A stretch of DNA of 64,000 bases from Altererythrobacter sp. XM-24bin4 (lineage in GTDB: Bacteria > Pseudomonadota > Alphaproteobacteria > Sphingomonadales > Sphingomonadaceae), in the NCBI GenBank assembly GCA_003149575.1, contig QCWG01000001.1:1804334-1868333 (forward strand), written 5' to 3'. Positions 43,947 through 52,592 of the stretch are shown piece by piece. A program made the translations under genes and the position numbers. Positions within the stretch are counted from its first letter, which is position 1. Each line of letters opens with the position of its first letter. The notes under the pieces are model-generated. The model searched no databases. It was not told where the DNA came from and worked only from the letters and a program-made list of their open reading frames with translations.

Positions 43947-44342
43947 TTAAGGACAGCGAATTTTCTCGAACTCATAATCCTCGGTCTTGATTGTCAACTT
44001 TTGACCGTCTTCGGAAAGCTCGTAGGAACGATAATCTGTCCAAGTGTCGCCCTCGCCTTGCATGTTTAAGCTGACTTGAATGCGGTTATCGCCTTCTCGG
44101 ACGACATCACCCGTTACATCACCCGCGGACTCGTAGAAAACTATGCTGTCCTTATAAATCGTTAGTCGACCATCGCTATAGCGAAAGGAACATCCGGCTT
44201 CACTATTATCGAAAACTCCGTGAAACTTTTTTGGGATTTCATTTGCTGGAGAGCTTTCATTTGCCGTCGAATTATCTTCGACTGGATCACTCGAGCATCC
44301 GATCAAAGTCACGCCTACTAATAATATAGAAAAAGGTTTCAT
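43947..44342 (-). CDS. Predicted lipoprotein, unknown function
   Basis: The protein of 131 residues has a lipoprotein signal (MKPFSILLVGVTLIGCSSD; lipobox LIGC). The mature part is acidic with a low-complexity start (NSTANESSPANE) and a beta-rich domain of about 90 residues (VFDNSEAGCSFRYSDGRLTI to YEFEKIRCP) with two cysteines that may pair. Its ATG overlaps the stop of the 59-residue gene (TGATG), so translation is coupled. The AT-rich codon use differs from the surrounding core genes and fits horizontal transfer. Confidence 0.75.
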   Translation of the reverse strand: MKPFSILLVGVTLIGCSSDPVEDNSTANESSPANEIPKKFHGVFDNSEAGCSFRYSDGRLTIYKDSIVFYESAGDVTGDVVREGDNRIQVSLNMQGEGDTWTDYRSYELSEDGQKLTIKTEDYEFEKIRCP

Positions 44343-44521
44343 CAATTCTCCTCCCTAAGCAGTGCCAGCACCACCTCTGGTGCCAGATTTCGGAGTTCAA
44401 TCAACGCCATCATCTTAGCCGCGTCTATCGTAAACGTGCCATCGCCATTGTTGCGCTCGCGCAGGTCAGAGCACTTGCGATATGCGCCCTCGACACGGGC
44501 GGCAAGGTCATGGTTGGACAT
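44342..44521 (-). CDS. Small hypothetical protein (59 aa)
   Basis: The frame encodes 59 residues, MSNHDLAARVEGAYRKCSDL continuing to LAPEVVLALLREEN. It is charged, mostly helical, and without a signal or membrane segment. GGAGG within its last codons serves as ribosome binding site for the lipoprotein gene, whose ATG overlaps its stop. I do not recognise the family; the size and style resemble small phage or plasmid proteins. Confidence 0.6.
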   Translation of the reverse strand: MSNHDLAARVEGAYRKCSDLRERNNGDGTFTIDAAKMMALIELRNLAPEVVLALLREEN

Positions 44522-44767
44522 GGTCGCATACTACATCACTGCCGAAGGCTGGCAATAGCGGGTCCTTCTAGCTAACCTACCGTCACCGTTTATTGGGACT
44601 GCGCCAGTCTTGCAGACTGATCATTTTTGAGAACCATTTGCGATAGAGTACTATGCCGCAACCCAGCCGCCTCCGGCATGACCGTGTGCAGGTACCACGG
44701 GGCTAGAAAGCCAGAGACCATCCAGTCCGGCTAGGCACATTGGAACTATCGACACGGGAAAGAGACG
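44522..44767. other. Island intergenic stretch, nothing assigned
   Basis: The roughly 250 bases between the 59-residue gene and the 40-residue frame probably hold the promoters of the minus-strand pair. I see no RNA gene, terminator or clear operator. Confidence 0.4.
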
Positions 44768-44890
44768 ATGAAGGCAAAGTCAGACCGGAGCCTGCGGCTT
44801 ATCGAGCTGCGCGAGCTGGAGGCACTATCTTTCTCGCTCGGATTAGCTTCTGGACCTAAATGGCGGGGCAGAAAGCCCAAGGTCCGCTAA
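44768..44890 (+). CDS. Doubtful 40-aa ORF in the island
   Basis: The frame reads MKAKSDRSLRLIELRELEAL and ends GRKPKVR. GGGAAAGAG lies a few bases before the ATG, an acceptable ribosome binding site. It is strongly basic. It could be a small regulatory or phage-derived protein; without a family match I rate it as doubtful. Confidence 0.4.
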   Translation: MKAKSDRSLRLIELRELEALSFSLGLASGPKWRGRKPKVR

Positions 44891-44922
44891 CGACCCAATT
44901 GCTGACGTTGCCGCCGACGGGC

Positions 44923-45162
44923 TTATTCGCCGTTGCGATAGCGCCATTCACCATCAGACCTAAGGTAGCTAATGAAAATAACGGCCGCAGTCAGTGGGAT
45001 CGCCGCAATTACGAAAGCCAAGGTCGGAAGTAGCGATCCGGATAAGATCATGGCAGCCACGTATAGACCTAATACTAACCATCCCTCCCAAGCGATGGGG
45101 AAACCTACCCCGTATCCATATCGCTTCACAGGGAACCATGGTTTTTTGCCTTGGGTTGGCAT
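44923..45162 (-). CDS. Small two-TM membrane protein
   Basis: The protein of 79 residues starts MPTQGKKPWFPVKRYGYGVGF, then PIAWEGWLVLGLYVAAMILSG and a second segment LAFVIAAIPLTAAVIFISYL. The opening pattern FPVKRYGxGxGFPxxWxGW is shared by a widespread family of small bacterial membrane proteins of unknown function. AGGAG precedes the ATG. This is the most clearly conserved gene of the island. Confidence 0.75.
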   Translation of the reverse strand: MPTQGKKPWFPVKRYGYGVGFPIAWEGWLVLGLYVAAMILSGSLLPTLAFVIAAIPLTAAVIFISYLRSDGEWRYRNGE

Positions 45163-45185
45163 GACATCTCCTAGTCGGCAGAGTC

Positions 45186-45308
45186 TCAGAATAAATTAGC
45201 CCTTCTAAGGCAGTTATTGGTCCTGTTAAGCGCACGGATTTTACGGTGCAACTCAGCGCGCTGTTGTTGGTTGGTCACGTAATTGATCCCCTGAACTTTC
45301 AAGCGCAT
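45186..45308 (-). CDS. Doubtful 40-aa ORF upstream of the two-TM gene
   Basis: The frame reads MRLKVQGINYVTNQQQRAEL and ends RTNNCLRRANLF. It is basic and helical but has no ribosome binding site. It may be spurious; it is the only open frame in the 329-base gap between 45162 and 45492 apart from the tRNA fragment. Confidence 0.25.
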   Translation of the reverse strand: MRLKVQGINYVTNQQQRAELHRKIRALNRTNNCLRRANLF

Positions 45309-45370
45309 GCCTAAACCCAATCTACAGATCATTAAGCAAGACGATGTCACGCTAAGCCTATGATTTATAA

Positions 45371-45408
45371 GGTGGACGCACTAGGGTTCGAACCTAGGAC
45401 CCGCTGAT
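45371..45408 (-). pseudogene. tRNA-Lys (CTT) 3' fragment
   Basis: The minus strand reads ATCAGCGGGTCCTAGG, then TTCGAACCCTAGTGCGTCCACC: the 3' half of a tRNA from just after the anticodon through the T-arm and the acceptor strand. The wording matches tRNA-Lys(CTT). The 5' half is missing. Such fragments are left as one end of an element integrated in a tRNA gene, so a second integration event may have contributed to this island. Confidence 0.7.
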
Positions 45409-45491
45409 GTTTAGAACTATTTTCAGGTATAACGGGGCCTAACTAATCACTTGTTTTCTCCATTCGTAAACCACAGAAAATCTTGCTTTAG

Positions 45492-45929
45492 TTAGTCGAA
45501 TGCAGACGGGTTTTGGCGCCCCTCTAGCCACTGATAAAAATTGTGACCGTCCTCGGTTTGATCAACCCGCCACGTAAATTCAGCACCGAGGGTAAGCCAT
45601 TGCCCCTTCTGTTTGTGGTAAAGCGAGCCCGAGCAAATAGCGTTAGAAAAATCCTGCCTGAGCGTAACTACTTCTCGAAACTGAAATTCAGTAGCATCAA
45701 TAAATCCGCTCAGGGTTGCGCCGGTATCACCCTGACCAGCCAGCGGAAGAAAGGCATCCGCGATTTGTGCCACAAAGCCACCAAAGGGGTTAGAAGCTAT
45801 CTGATCGATCGTATCATTAGCGATGACCTCAGCGGCCCCGTCTGCATCGCAACCCTGCTGTAGGGCCTCCGTACATCCGGTAACTAATAGGGTAAGGGCT
45901 ATCGCTGCCGCGCACTCTACTCTTCTCAC
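45492..45929 (-). CDS. Predicted lipoprotein, unknown function
   Basis: The protein of 145 residues starts at a GTG (45929) behind GGAGAG and has a lipoprotein signal ending LLVTGCTEA. The mature part begins with a cysteine-containing helical region and ends with a DUF4878/NTF2-like style stretch (LYHKQKGQWLTLGAEFTWRV), though this likeness is weak. It is the last gene of a three-gene unit with the 261- and 141-residue proteins; 20 bases separate it from the former. Confidence 0.7.
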   Translation of the reverse strand: MRRVECAAAIALTLLVTGCTEALQQGCDADGAAEVIANDTIDQIASNPFGGFVAQIADAFLPLAGQGDTGATLSGFIDATEFQFREVVTLRQDFSNAICSGSLYHKQKGQWLTLGAEFTWRVDQTEDGHNFYQWLEGRQNPSAFD

Positions 45930-45949
45930 ATCGCTCTCCTCAGCAGTCG

Positions 45950-46735
45950 TTATGGTTCTTTGTGCCCATTCAGGCCGTTATTCAACACCTGCCGTGGAGA
46001 GATCCAGATAGCTCTTTCAGCATGCCAAAATTTCTCATCAGCCAAGCCTGTCTTCTCGAGGTCTGCCAAGGAGCATTTCGAATTCAGGGGGTTGTCATCA
46101 GATAATACATCTCGAATCCCGATTTCGTTTATTTTGCCGCTAGTAACGATGTTCCCTCCATCACCGCTTATTTCCAATGACAACAAAGCTGCTGCTTCCT
46201 CATTGTAGTGTTGCCCACTTAAAATGAACCCATCTAAGTCGATCCATTTTCCTTCTTTATTTGCCCAAACATCTGCGCTTTTGATGACCTCCCGACCGTT
46301 TTCGAAAACCTCATTTACATCTAAAATATATTCAGTTCCTTCCGCCCCTTCATATTCATATGCAGCCCTCGAAATAGTTCCCAAGCTATTCGTTTGCTTT
46401 GGATCTACCCAATTGGGGTATGCATAGTATACGCTCTCGGTCCTGGGCTTCATATATGAAAAGACGGCTCGATTATGTTGGCCATGTATCGAAAACATAG
46501 CCGTATCTAGTTTCATCTGCTCATCGTATCTGAGTATTTTATCGCATTGATAAATAGTAGAAATATAGATGAGCCCATTAGGAACCGGCGTCCTCTTCCA
46601 AGCTGGATCCTTGAGCTTGATTTCGGAAAGCTCTCGAGTACTGCCTTCAATTTGTGTGTTCTGGAGATCTGGCTTTGAATTTTCGTCGCACCCAGCAAGA
46701 GCAATTAGCAGGACTAAGAAAGTTGGTTTTGTCAT
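45950..46735 (-). CDS. Predicted lipoprotein, unknown function
   Basis: The protein of 261 residues has lipobox ALAGCDE near residue 16. The mature part has about 245 residues, is hydrophilic and without repeats, with two more cysteines (IYQCDKIL and NSKCSLADL). No family is recognised. The coding DNA is noticeably AT-rich. The ATG overlaps the stop of the upstream 141-residue gene (ATGA), so both are coupled. Confidence 0.7.
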   Translation of the reverse strand: MTKPTFLVLLIALAGCDENSKPDLQNTQIEGSTRELSEIKLKDPAWKRTPVPNGLIYISTIYQCDKILRYDEQMKLDTAMFSIHGQHNRAVFSYMKPRTESVYYAYPNWVDPKQTNSLGTISRAAYEYEGAEGTEYILDVNEVFENGREVIKSADVWANKEGKWIDLDGFILSGQHYNEEAAALLSLEISGDGGNIVTSGKINEIGIRDVLSDDNPLNSKCSLADLEKTGLADEKFWHAERAIWISPRQVLNNGLNGHKEP

Positions 46736-47157
46736 TGACCGAAAAGAAAGCCGCTTCGCTTAGCAGGGGTAGGCTTTGGTGTTGAAACGTCATAATCACA
46801 CACCCACAGCAGCAATTCTACATCAGCCTCACTTCCAGTCCCATCGTCACCCCATGCAGGTTTAATCCTCAGGGGGCGAAAGTCTCCCACTGATCCTTCT
46901 CGTGTGGAGACAATCAAAGTCCGCCAACTGTACATCGTACAGTCAAACTCTCTGGTTCGCTGAAAATGGATACCATCTTCTAGTCGAACCGTGAGCGTCC
47001 TTGCCTCTATCAAACCGTTATCTCTGAGAACTATGCTCGATATATCAATTGATACTTTTTCTTCGGGTGTTTGAATTATAGCAGTCCAGTCGGAGGCCAT
47101 CAGAGGGCTGGACAGTGTGGCGGCAATCAGGGCGGCTGAGAGAGTTAGTATACGCAT
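46732..47157 (-). CDS. Exported protein resembling surface-adhesin E-like domains
   Basis: The 141 residues comprise a signal peptide (MRILTLSAALIAATLSSPLMA) and a single domain reading DWTAIIQTPEEKVSIDISSI, then REFDCTMYSWRTLIVSTREG and a late cysteine in LLLWVCDYD. The pattern of a short beta domain with VxID-type strand, FDC and a following YSWR strand is like the surface-adhesin E family. Only the fold type is suggested; the function is unknown. It is the first gene of the three-gene exported-protein unit. Confidence 0.7.
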   Translation of the reverse strand: MRILTLSAALIAATLSSPLMASDWTAIIQTPEEKVSIDISSIVLRDNGLIEARTLTVRLEDGIHFQRTREFDCTMYSWRTLIVSTREGSVGDFRPLRIKPAWGDDGTGSEADVELLLWVCDYDVSTPKPTPAKRSGFLFGQ

Positions 47158-47210
47158 GGCCGCAGATTAGCGCGGAAAGGGTGAGGGGCAACAGGTTTTG
47201 TTTCCCGTCG

Positions 47211-47233
47211 TTTGTTACCCCATTTGTTACCCC
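47211..47233. repeat. Tandem 11-mer near the right att candidate
   Basis: TTTGTTACCCC occurs at 47211-47221 and 47223-47233, about 70 bases inside the right tRNA-Asn repeat. It may be an integrase arm site or the remnant of an element end. No integrase gene accompanies it. Confidence 0.4.
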
Positions 47234-47301
47234 AGAGGCATTTTCCGGGTAACTGGGACAGACCCCAATTCCTATTAAACATCTGTATTTTCGTGGGAAT
47301 T

Positions 47302-47320
47302 AGTGGCTCCCCGAGTTGGA
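47302..47320 (-). repeat. Right, inverted copy of tRNA-Asn 3'-end repeat
   Basis: The 19 bases are the exact reverse complement of 43599-43617. The rest of the tRNA is absent here. The inverted orientation is not that of a simple attL/attR pair, which would be direct. Confidence 0.75.
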
Positions 47321-47362
47321 GAAAATGCCTGGATTTGCCTGCCAAGCGCACAAAAGGGCTGG

Positions 47363-48121
47363 CTAACCGCCAAGCAGAAGCCGCGCGCCCACGATGGTCA
47401 CCAATCCTGCGGTGAGCCACCGGATCCAGCGTGATGGCAGTAGCTTCAATGCCATCAAGCTGCCAAGCTGGCCGCCAATCGCAACCGCGATGAGCAGCGG
47501 GAGGCTCTCATAGAGAGCCCCCGTGAAGGCATCGGGCCCACGCTTCAACATTTGTCCGGCTAGGCCGAACACGGAATTTACCAGGATAAATAAGCTTGCC
47601 GTCGCAGCGATCGCGCGAGGCTCTCGCCAACGTGTAAGATGAAGTAGAGGCGCGAGGAATATCCCTCCCCCGATACCCACTAATCCTGCAAGATAGCCAA
47701 GCGGCGCTGCAAACAGCGGCATAAAGCGCACAAGCCGCGAAGGTTCGCCGCTGTCCTGGCGTTCAAACTGCGGCAACACCATTGCTGCGCCGGTCAAAAG
47801 CAAGCTCGCCCCTAACAGGTTGAAGAACAGACCTTCGGTAATTGGTGTAAGCCCGCCAAGCAAAGCCGCAGGGGCAGCTAAAGCTGTGACCGCGATAGCG
47901 CCGCGCCACGGCGTCACACCCGCTCTGGCAAATCGCATGGTGCTGCCCGCAACGACTACGATGTTGCACGCGAGTGCAATCAACGGAAGGACCCGGTAGT
48001 CGAGCCCAGACAATGCCAGCAAAGCGGCATAAGTTGATCCACCGCCAAACCCCACAGCGGCATACAAAACGGCCGTAACGAAGAATGCGGCAACCAGCCC
48101 GATTGGGACCAAGCCCGCCAT
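47363..48121 (-). CDS. TauE/SafE family membrane protein
   Basis: The protein of 252 residues has about eight hydrophobic segments and the two family motifs: GFGGGSTYAALLALSG in the first half and GLVGIGGGIFLAPLL in the second. TauE/SafE proteins are thought to export sulfite, sulfoacetate or other organosulfur anions; the substrate here is unknown. The ATG at 48121 (TTG one codon earlier) has GGAG upstream. It lies 32 bases after secA on the same strand and borders the island. Confidence 0.88.
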   Translation of the reverse strand: MAGLVPIGLVAAFFVTAVLYAAVGFGGGSTYAALLALSGLDYRVLPLIALACNIVVVAGSTMRFARAGVTPWRGAIAVTALAAPAALLGGLTPITEGLFFNLLGASLLLTGAAMVLPQFERQDSGEPSRLVRFMPLFAAPLGYLAGLVGIGGGIFLAPLLHLTRWREPRAIAATASLFILVNSVFGLAGQMLKRGPDAFTGALYESLPLLIAVAIGGQLGSLMALKLLPSRWIRWLTAGLVTIVGARLLLGG

Positions 48122-48153
48122 CAATCGCTCCGGCTGCCTATCGCTCTAGACCG

Positions 48154-50904
48154 TTACGCAGCTGCACCGTGGCAATGCTTGTACTTGTTACCAGACCCGC
48201 ACGGGCACTGTGCATTTCGGCTGATGTTCTGATTGGCATAGGGGTTGTCGGGGTTTCTGCCGCCCGGCCCAAACCCGGCACGCGGACTCCCCGCCAATGA
48301 TCCGAACAGTTCTGGACGTTCCGCGGAGCCGTCACCATCATTCGAATTGTCCAGTCCAGTCAACGGATCGATATGTCCGGTCAGGAAATCAGGCAAATCT
48401 GGTAGGGCTTGCGGCTCGGGCATCTGCGTACGTAGCTGCGCGGTGGCGAGAATTTTCGTCACATCTTCGCGCAGAGTTTCCAGCATGTTTTCGAACAGCC
48501 CGAACGCCTCTTGCTTGTATTCATTGATCGGCTGCTTCTGCGCAATGCCGCGCATCCAGATCACCTGACGCAGCGCATCAAGCGTCGCGAGGTGTTCTTT
48601 CCAGTGGTAGTCGAGACGCTCAAGCAGAACTGACTTTTCAACCTGGCGCCAGATGTTGGGATCGGCCTCTGCAATCTTTCGATCCATCATCGCATCCGCT
48701 TCAGCCTGAATGCGCTCTTCAATAATTTCAGGCTCGACCTGGTCTTCATCAAGCCATTGATCGATCGGCGGTTTCAGGCCGAACACATCCTCGATCTTCT
48801 CCTTCAGGCCCGCAATATCCCACTGTTCAGGATAGGATCCCGGTGGGCATGCCTCGCTAACCAACGAATTGACCGTATCCTGACGCATGTCGAGCACGAC
48901 ATCGTCAACCTTTTCGGCTTCCATGATCTCGCCGCGCTGCTCGTAAATCACCTTGCGCTGGTCATTCATCACATCATCATATTGGACGACTTGCTTACGC
49001 GCTTCGTAATTGCGTGCCTCAACCTTTTTCTGCGCAGTCTCGATGGCTTTGGAGAGCCATTTCGAACCGATCGCCTCTCCATCGGCGAGGTTTGAGTTCA
49101 TCATCTTGGAGAACAGCGTGTCCGGTCCAAAGATGCGGAGCAGGTCATCCTCAAGGCAAAGGTAGAAACGTGACAAACCGGGGTCACCTTGTCGCCCCGA
49201 ACGGCCGCGCAGCTGGTTATCGATCCGGCGGCTCTCATGGCGCTCTGTACCTAGAACAAACAGGCCGCCCGCCTCCAGAACCTTCTGCTTCTCGGCAGCA
49301 ACTTCGGCCTTGATCCGATCTTCTTCCATCTGCCGTTTGGGATCATCCTCAGCCATTTCACTGAGCTCGTCACCAATGCGGAAATCGGCATTGCCGCCCA
49401 GCTGGATATCGGTCCCGCGGCCCGCCATATTGGTGGCGATCGTTACAGCGCCAATCCGGCCAGCCTGAGCTACGATATGAGCCTCGCGCTCATGCTGACG
49501 CGCATTGAGCACCTCGTGCTTCACACCTTCCTTCTCTAGGAACTGGCTGAGCAGCTCTGACTTCTCGATGGAAACGGTGCCAACCAGAACCGGCTGACCT
49601 ATCTCGTTCTTCTCCTTGATCGCCTTCGCAATAGCGCCGAACTTGTCCATCGTGTTCTTGTAGAACTCGTCTTCTTCGTCGATACGCTGGACCGGCACGT
49701 TAGTTGGGATTTCGACCACATTCATCTTGTAGACGTCCCAGAATTCCGCTGCTTCGGTCGCTGCGGTACCGGTCATGCCTGACAGCTTGGGATACATACG
49801 GAAATAATTCTGGAACGTAATCGAAGCCATGGTCTGGTTCTCAGGCTCGATCTTGACGCCCTCCTTGGCTTCGACCGCCTGGTGCAAGCCGTTTGACCAG
49901 CGCCGGCCATCCATCATTCGGCCGGTGAATTCGTCAATGATCACGACCTTGTCGTCTTTGACGATGTAATTGTCATCGCGCTTGTACATGATGTTAGCGC
50001 GCAAAGCCTGCTCCAGGTGATGGACAACCTGAGTGTTCTCTACGTCATAGAGATTCTCGGTTGCGAGAAGGCCTTTATCCATCAGGATTTTCTCGATCTC
50101 ATCCGTGCCTTCTTCGGTAAGCTGGACGTTTTTGGTTTTCTCGTCCTTCTCGTACCAATCCTCGGGAACTTCCTTCACGACTTCGTCGAGCGCGACATAG
50201 AGATCGGATTTGTCTTCAGTCGGACCGGAGATAATCAAAGGTGTCCGCGCTTCGTCGATCAAGATCGAGTCGACTTCATCGATAATCGCGAAATTGAACG
50301 GACGTTGGACCATTTGATCGCGCGAATGCTTCATATTGTCGCGCAGATAGTCGAACCCAAGCTCGTTATTGGTGCTGTAGGTAATGTCCGCATTGTAGGC
50401 CTCGCGGCGCTGGGCTTCAGGCAGATTTGGCACAATCACACCCACGGTGAGGCCAAGCCAGTTGTGAAGACGCCCCATCCATTCCGCATCGCGGCGGGCG
50501 AGGTAGTCATTCACGGTTACAACGTGAACGCCCTTGCCCTCAATCGCATTGAGGTATGTCGCCAGCGTAGCCACGAGCGTCTTGCCCTCACCCGTCTTCA
50601 TCTCCGAAATTTCGCCGCGATGGAGCACAATGCCGCCCACCATCTGCACATCAAAGTGCCGCATGCCGAGAACACGGGAAGATGCTTCTCGAACAGTCGC
50701 AAAGGCCTCTGGCAGAATGTCGTCCAGGGTCTGTCCATCGTCTAGCTGACGGCGGAACTTGTCCGTCTGGGCACGAAGTTCATCATCGCTCAGCGCTTGA
50801 ATTTGCAGCTCTAGTGCATTGATTTGATTAACGACTTTTCCGATTGATTTGACATAGCGATCGTTGGAAGAGCCAAAGAGTGACTTGGCAATTGTCTGAA
50901 ACAT
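48154..50904 (-). CDS. secA: Preprotein translocase ATPase SecA
   Basis: SecA drives export through SecYEG. The 916 residues include Walker [15 protein letters not shown], the DEAD-like [19 protein letters not shown], the [15 protein letters not shown] nucleotide-binding motif, the arginine-finger region [13 protein letters not shown] and the zinc-binding tail [17 protein letters not shown], which contacts SecB. Length and domain order are standard. It is transcribed alone or with the TauE/SafE gene. Confidence 0.97.
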   Translation of the reverse strand: MFQTIAKSLFGSSNDRYVKSIGKVVNQINALELQIQALSDDELRAQTDKFRRQLDDGQTLDDILPEAFATVREASSRVLGMRHFDVQMVGGIVLHRGEISEMKTGEGKTLVATLATYLNAIEGKGVHVVTVNDYLARRDAEWMGRLHNWLGLTVGVIVPNLPEAQRREAYNADITYSTNNELGFDYLRDNMKHSRDQMVQRPFNFAIIDEVDSILIDEARTPLIISGPTEDKSDLYVALDEVVKEVPEDWYEKDEKTKNVQLTEEGTDEIEKILMDKGLLATENLYDVENTQVVHHLEQALRANIMYKRDDNYIVKDDKVVIIDEFTGRMMDGRRWSNGLHQAVEAKEGVKIEPENQTMASITFQNYFRMYPKLSGMTGTAATEAAEFWDVYKMNVVEIPTNVPVQRIDEEDEFYKNTMDKFGAIAKAIKEKNEIGQPVLVGTVSIEKSELLSQFLEKEGVKHEVLNARQHEREAHIVAQAGRIGAVTIATNMAGRGTDIQLGGNADFRIGDELSEMAEDDPKRQMEEDRIKAEVAAEKQKVLEAGGLFVLGTERHESRRIDNQLRGRSGRQGDPGLSRFYLCLEDDLLRIFGPDTLFSKMMNSNLADGEAIGSKWLSKAIETAQKKVEARNYEARKQVVQYDDVMNDQRKVIYEQRGEIMEAEKVDDVVLDMRQDTVNSLVSEACPPGSYPEQWDIAGLKEKIEDVFGLKPPIDQWLDEDQVEPEIIEERIQAEADAMMDRKIAEADPNIWRQVEKSVLLERLDYHWKEHLATLDALRQVIWMRGIAQKQPINEYKQEAFGLFENMLETLREDVTKILATAQLRTQMPEPQALPDLPDFLTGHIDPLTGLDNSNDGDGSAERPELFGSLAGSPRAGFGPGGRNPDNPYANQNISRNAQCPCGSGNKYKHCHGAAA

Positions 50905-51000
50905 GAAAACGGTCCTGTCGGGACTGGAAATATAAGGAGATCAGCCACACCAATAGGGTGCCGACTGCAAAATTAGCATGGGTATGGGATGTTTGCTGCC

Positions 51001-51276
51001 CTATTCGTGGGCGCGATCAACACCATAAAGTACCGGCAAACGCAGCACGCGTTTTGAGCGCTTGGCGGGTTTGCTGGCCTTGTCACCGTCATCGGCTTCG
51101 TCAGCCTCGTCGGGATTGTGATGACACGTCCGGTTATCATCAGCCTTATCGTCCGCTGCATCAATCGTGATACCAATCTCGCAATCGAGAAGATTGGAAA
51201 CACTCGCATGTGCAGGCGAGGTGACGGCCACAAGACCGGTCAAAAGCGCAAAACAGGCAAGCAGACGACGTAACAT
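51001..51276 (-). CDS. Small exported protein, unknown
   Basis: The 91 residues have a signal peptide (MLRRLLACFALLTGLVAVTS PAHA, cleavage near residue 24). The mature part has an acidic middle (DEADEADDGDKA) and a basic end (KPAKRSKRVLRLPVL). Two cysteines (LLDCEIG, RTCHHN) are present. No family is recognised. A GTG one codon before the ATG is also possible. It is divergent from argJ. Confidence 0.55.
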   Translation of the reverse strand: MLRRLLACFALLTGLVAVTSPAHASVSNLLDCEIGITIDAADDKADDNRTCHHNPDEADEADDGDKASKPAKRSKRVLRLPVLYGVDRAHE

Positions 51277-51362
51277 CACCCCCTAAATACGCCCTCTTTT
51301 CTCAAACGTCCACCTCCCAAGGTGGATTTACTGACACGAAATGTATCGCTAGCGCGCAAGAC

Positions 51363-52592
51363 ATGGAACTTGAACGCTCTCCGCTTGCCTTTCCCTTCCC
51401 CGAAGAACTGCCTGAAATCGTGGGGGTGGAACTGCGTGTTGCCCGCGCACGCTACAAAAATTGGGACCGTGCAGACCTGACCTTCATTACTCTGAGTGAA
51501 GGCACGGCCGTTGCGGGCGTCTTCACGCAAAGCGCTTGCGCCTCATCCGAAGTCGAACTGGGCAGGGAACAGGTAAAATCGGGCACGGCACGCGCTCTGG
51601 TTGTCAATGCCGGCAATTCCAACGCATTTACCGGCTATCGCGGGCGCGAAGCGGTCGAGCAGATCATGGAGCAAGTAGCCGATCATCTTGGCTGCAAAGT
51701 TTCCGAGGTCTTCGTGTCATCGACCGGCGTAATCGGTGTGCCATTACCCAAGGACAAAGCCCGCGAGGGCGTTGCACAGGCGCTGAACGCGCAGCCATGC
51801 TCATGGCTGGAAGCTGCCGAGGCGATTTGCACAACCGATACATTCGCCAAGGCTGCTCACGCTTCCGCAATGATCGGTGGCCAGAGAGTAAACCTGGTCG
51901 GGATCATCAAGGGATCCGGCATGATTGCCCCCGATATGGCTACGATGTTGGGTTATATCTTTACCGATGCAGCTGTTGAGCCCGCATTCCTGCAACAGCT
52001 GCTATCAAACGCCAACCGCGAGACATTCTCTTGCATCACCGTGGATGGAGACACGTCTACCAGCGACACCGTGCTCGCCTTTGCGACCGGCAAAGCTGGC
52101 AATCCTGCACTTACAGCCTTTGACGATGCAGGTGCCGATGCATTTGCTGCGGCTCTGGCGGATGTCTGCCGCCAATTGGCGCAAATGGTGGTTCGCGATG
52201 GCGAAGGGGCGAGCAAGTTCATCACCATTCGCGTCTCCGGTGCCAGTTCGGATGACAGCGCGCACCGCATAGCGCTCAGCGTCGCCAACTCTCCGCTTGT
52301 GAAAACCGCCATCGCCGGTGAAGATGCCAATTGGGGCCGTGTTGTCATGGCCGTAGGTAAGGCAGGCGAGCCTGCGGATCGGGATAAACTGTCGATCGGG
52401 TTTGGCGGCATTTGGGCTGCACGTGATGGGCTGCCTGTCGAAGATTACGATGAGACGCCAGTTGCCGAGCATTTAAAGGGGCAGGAGATCGACGTCACAG
52501 TTGACCTGGGAATAGGGTCCGGACGCGCCACGGTTTGGACCTGCGACCTCACACATGGATATATCTCCATCAACGCCGACTATCGTTCATGA
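51363..52592 (+). CDS. argJ: Bifunctional ornithine acetyltransferase / N-acetylglutamate synthase
   Basis: ArgJ recycles the acetyl group in cyclic arginine synthesis. The 409-residue precursor cleaves itself before Thr194 in KGSGMIAPDMATML, and this threonine becomes the nucleophile. Other motifs are NAGNSNAFTG, SSTGVIGVPLP, NRETFSCITVDGDTSTSD and the C-terminal ANWGRVVMAVG and DLTHGYISINADYRS. Whether it is bifunctional or only transfers from acetylornithine cannot be read. Its stop overlaps the next gene (ATGA). Confidence 0.95.
   Translation: MELERSPLAFPFPEELPEIVGVELRVARARYKNWDRADLTFITLSEGTAVAGVFTQSACASSEVELGREQVKSGTARALVVNAGNSNAFTGYRGREAVEQIMEQVADHLGCKVSEVFVSSTGVIGVPLPKDKAREGVAQALNAQPCSWLEAAEAICTTDTFAKAAHASAMIGGQRVNLVGIIKGSGMIAPDMATMLGYIFTDAAVEPAFLQQLLSNANRETFSCITVDGDTSTSDTVLAFATGKAGNPALTAFDDAGADAFAAALADVCRQLAQMVVRDGEGASKFITIRVSGASSDDSAHRIALSVANSPLVKTAIAGEDANWGRVVMAVGKAGEPADRDKLSIGFGGIWAARDGLPVEDYDETPVAEHLKGQEIDVTVDLGIGSGRATVWTCDLTHGYISINADYRS

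Noticed and set aside
44522-47300. Tyrosine recombinase or transposase in the island
   Set aside because: I read both strands for catalytic motifs or long frames and found none; the element, if any, has lost its integrase.
47145-47420. Minus-strand frame of 91 codons across the right island border
   Set aside because: It joins the end of the TauE/SafE gene, the tRNA-derived repeat and the tandem repeat in one frame by chance; the composition is not protein-like.
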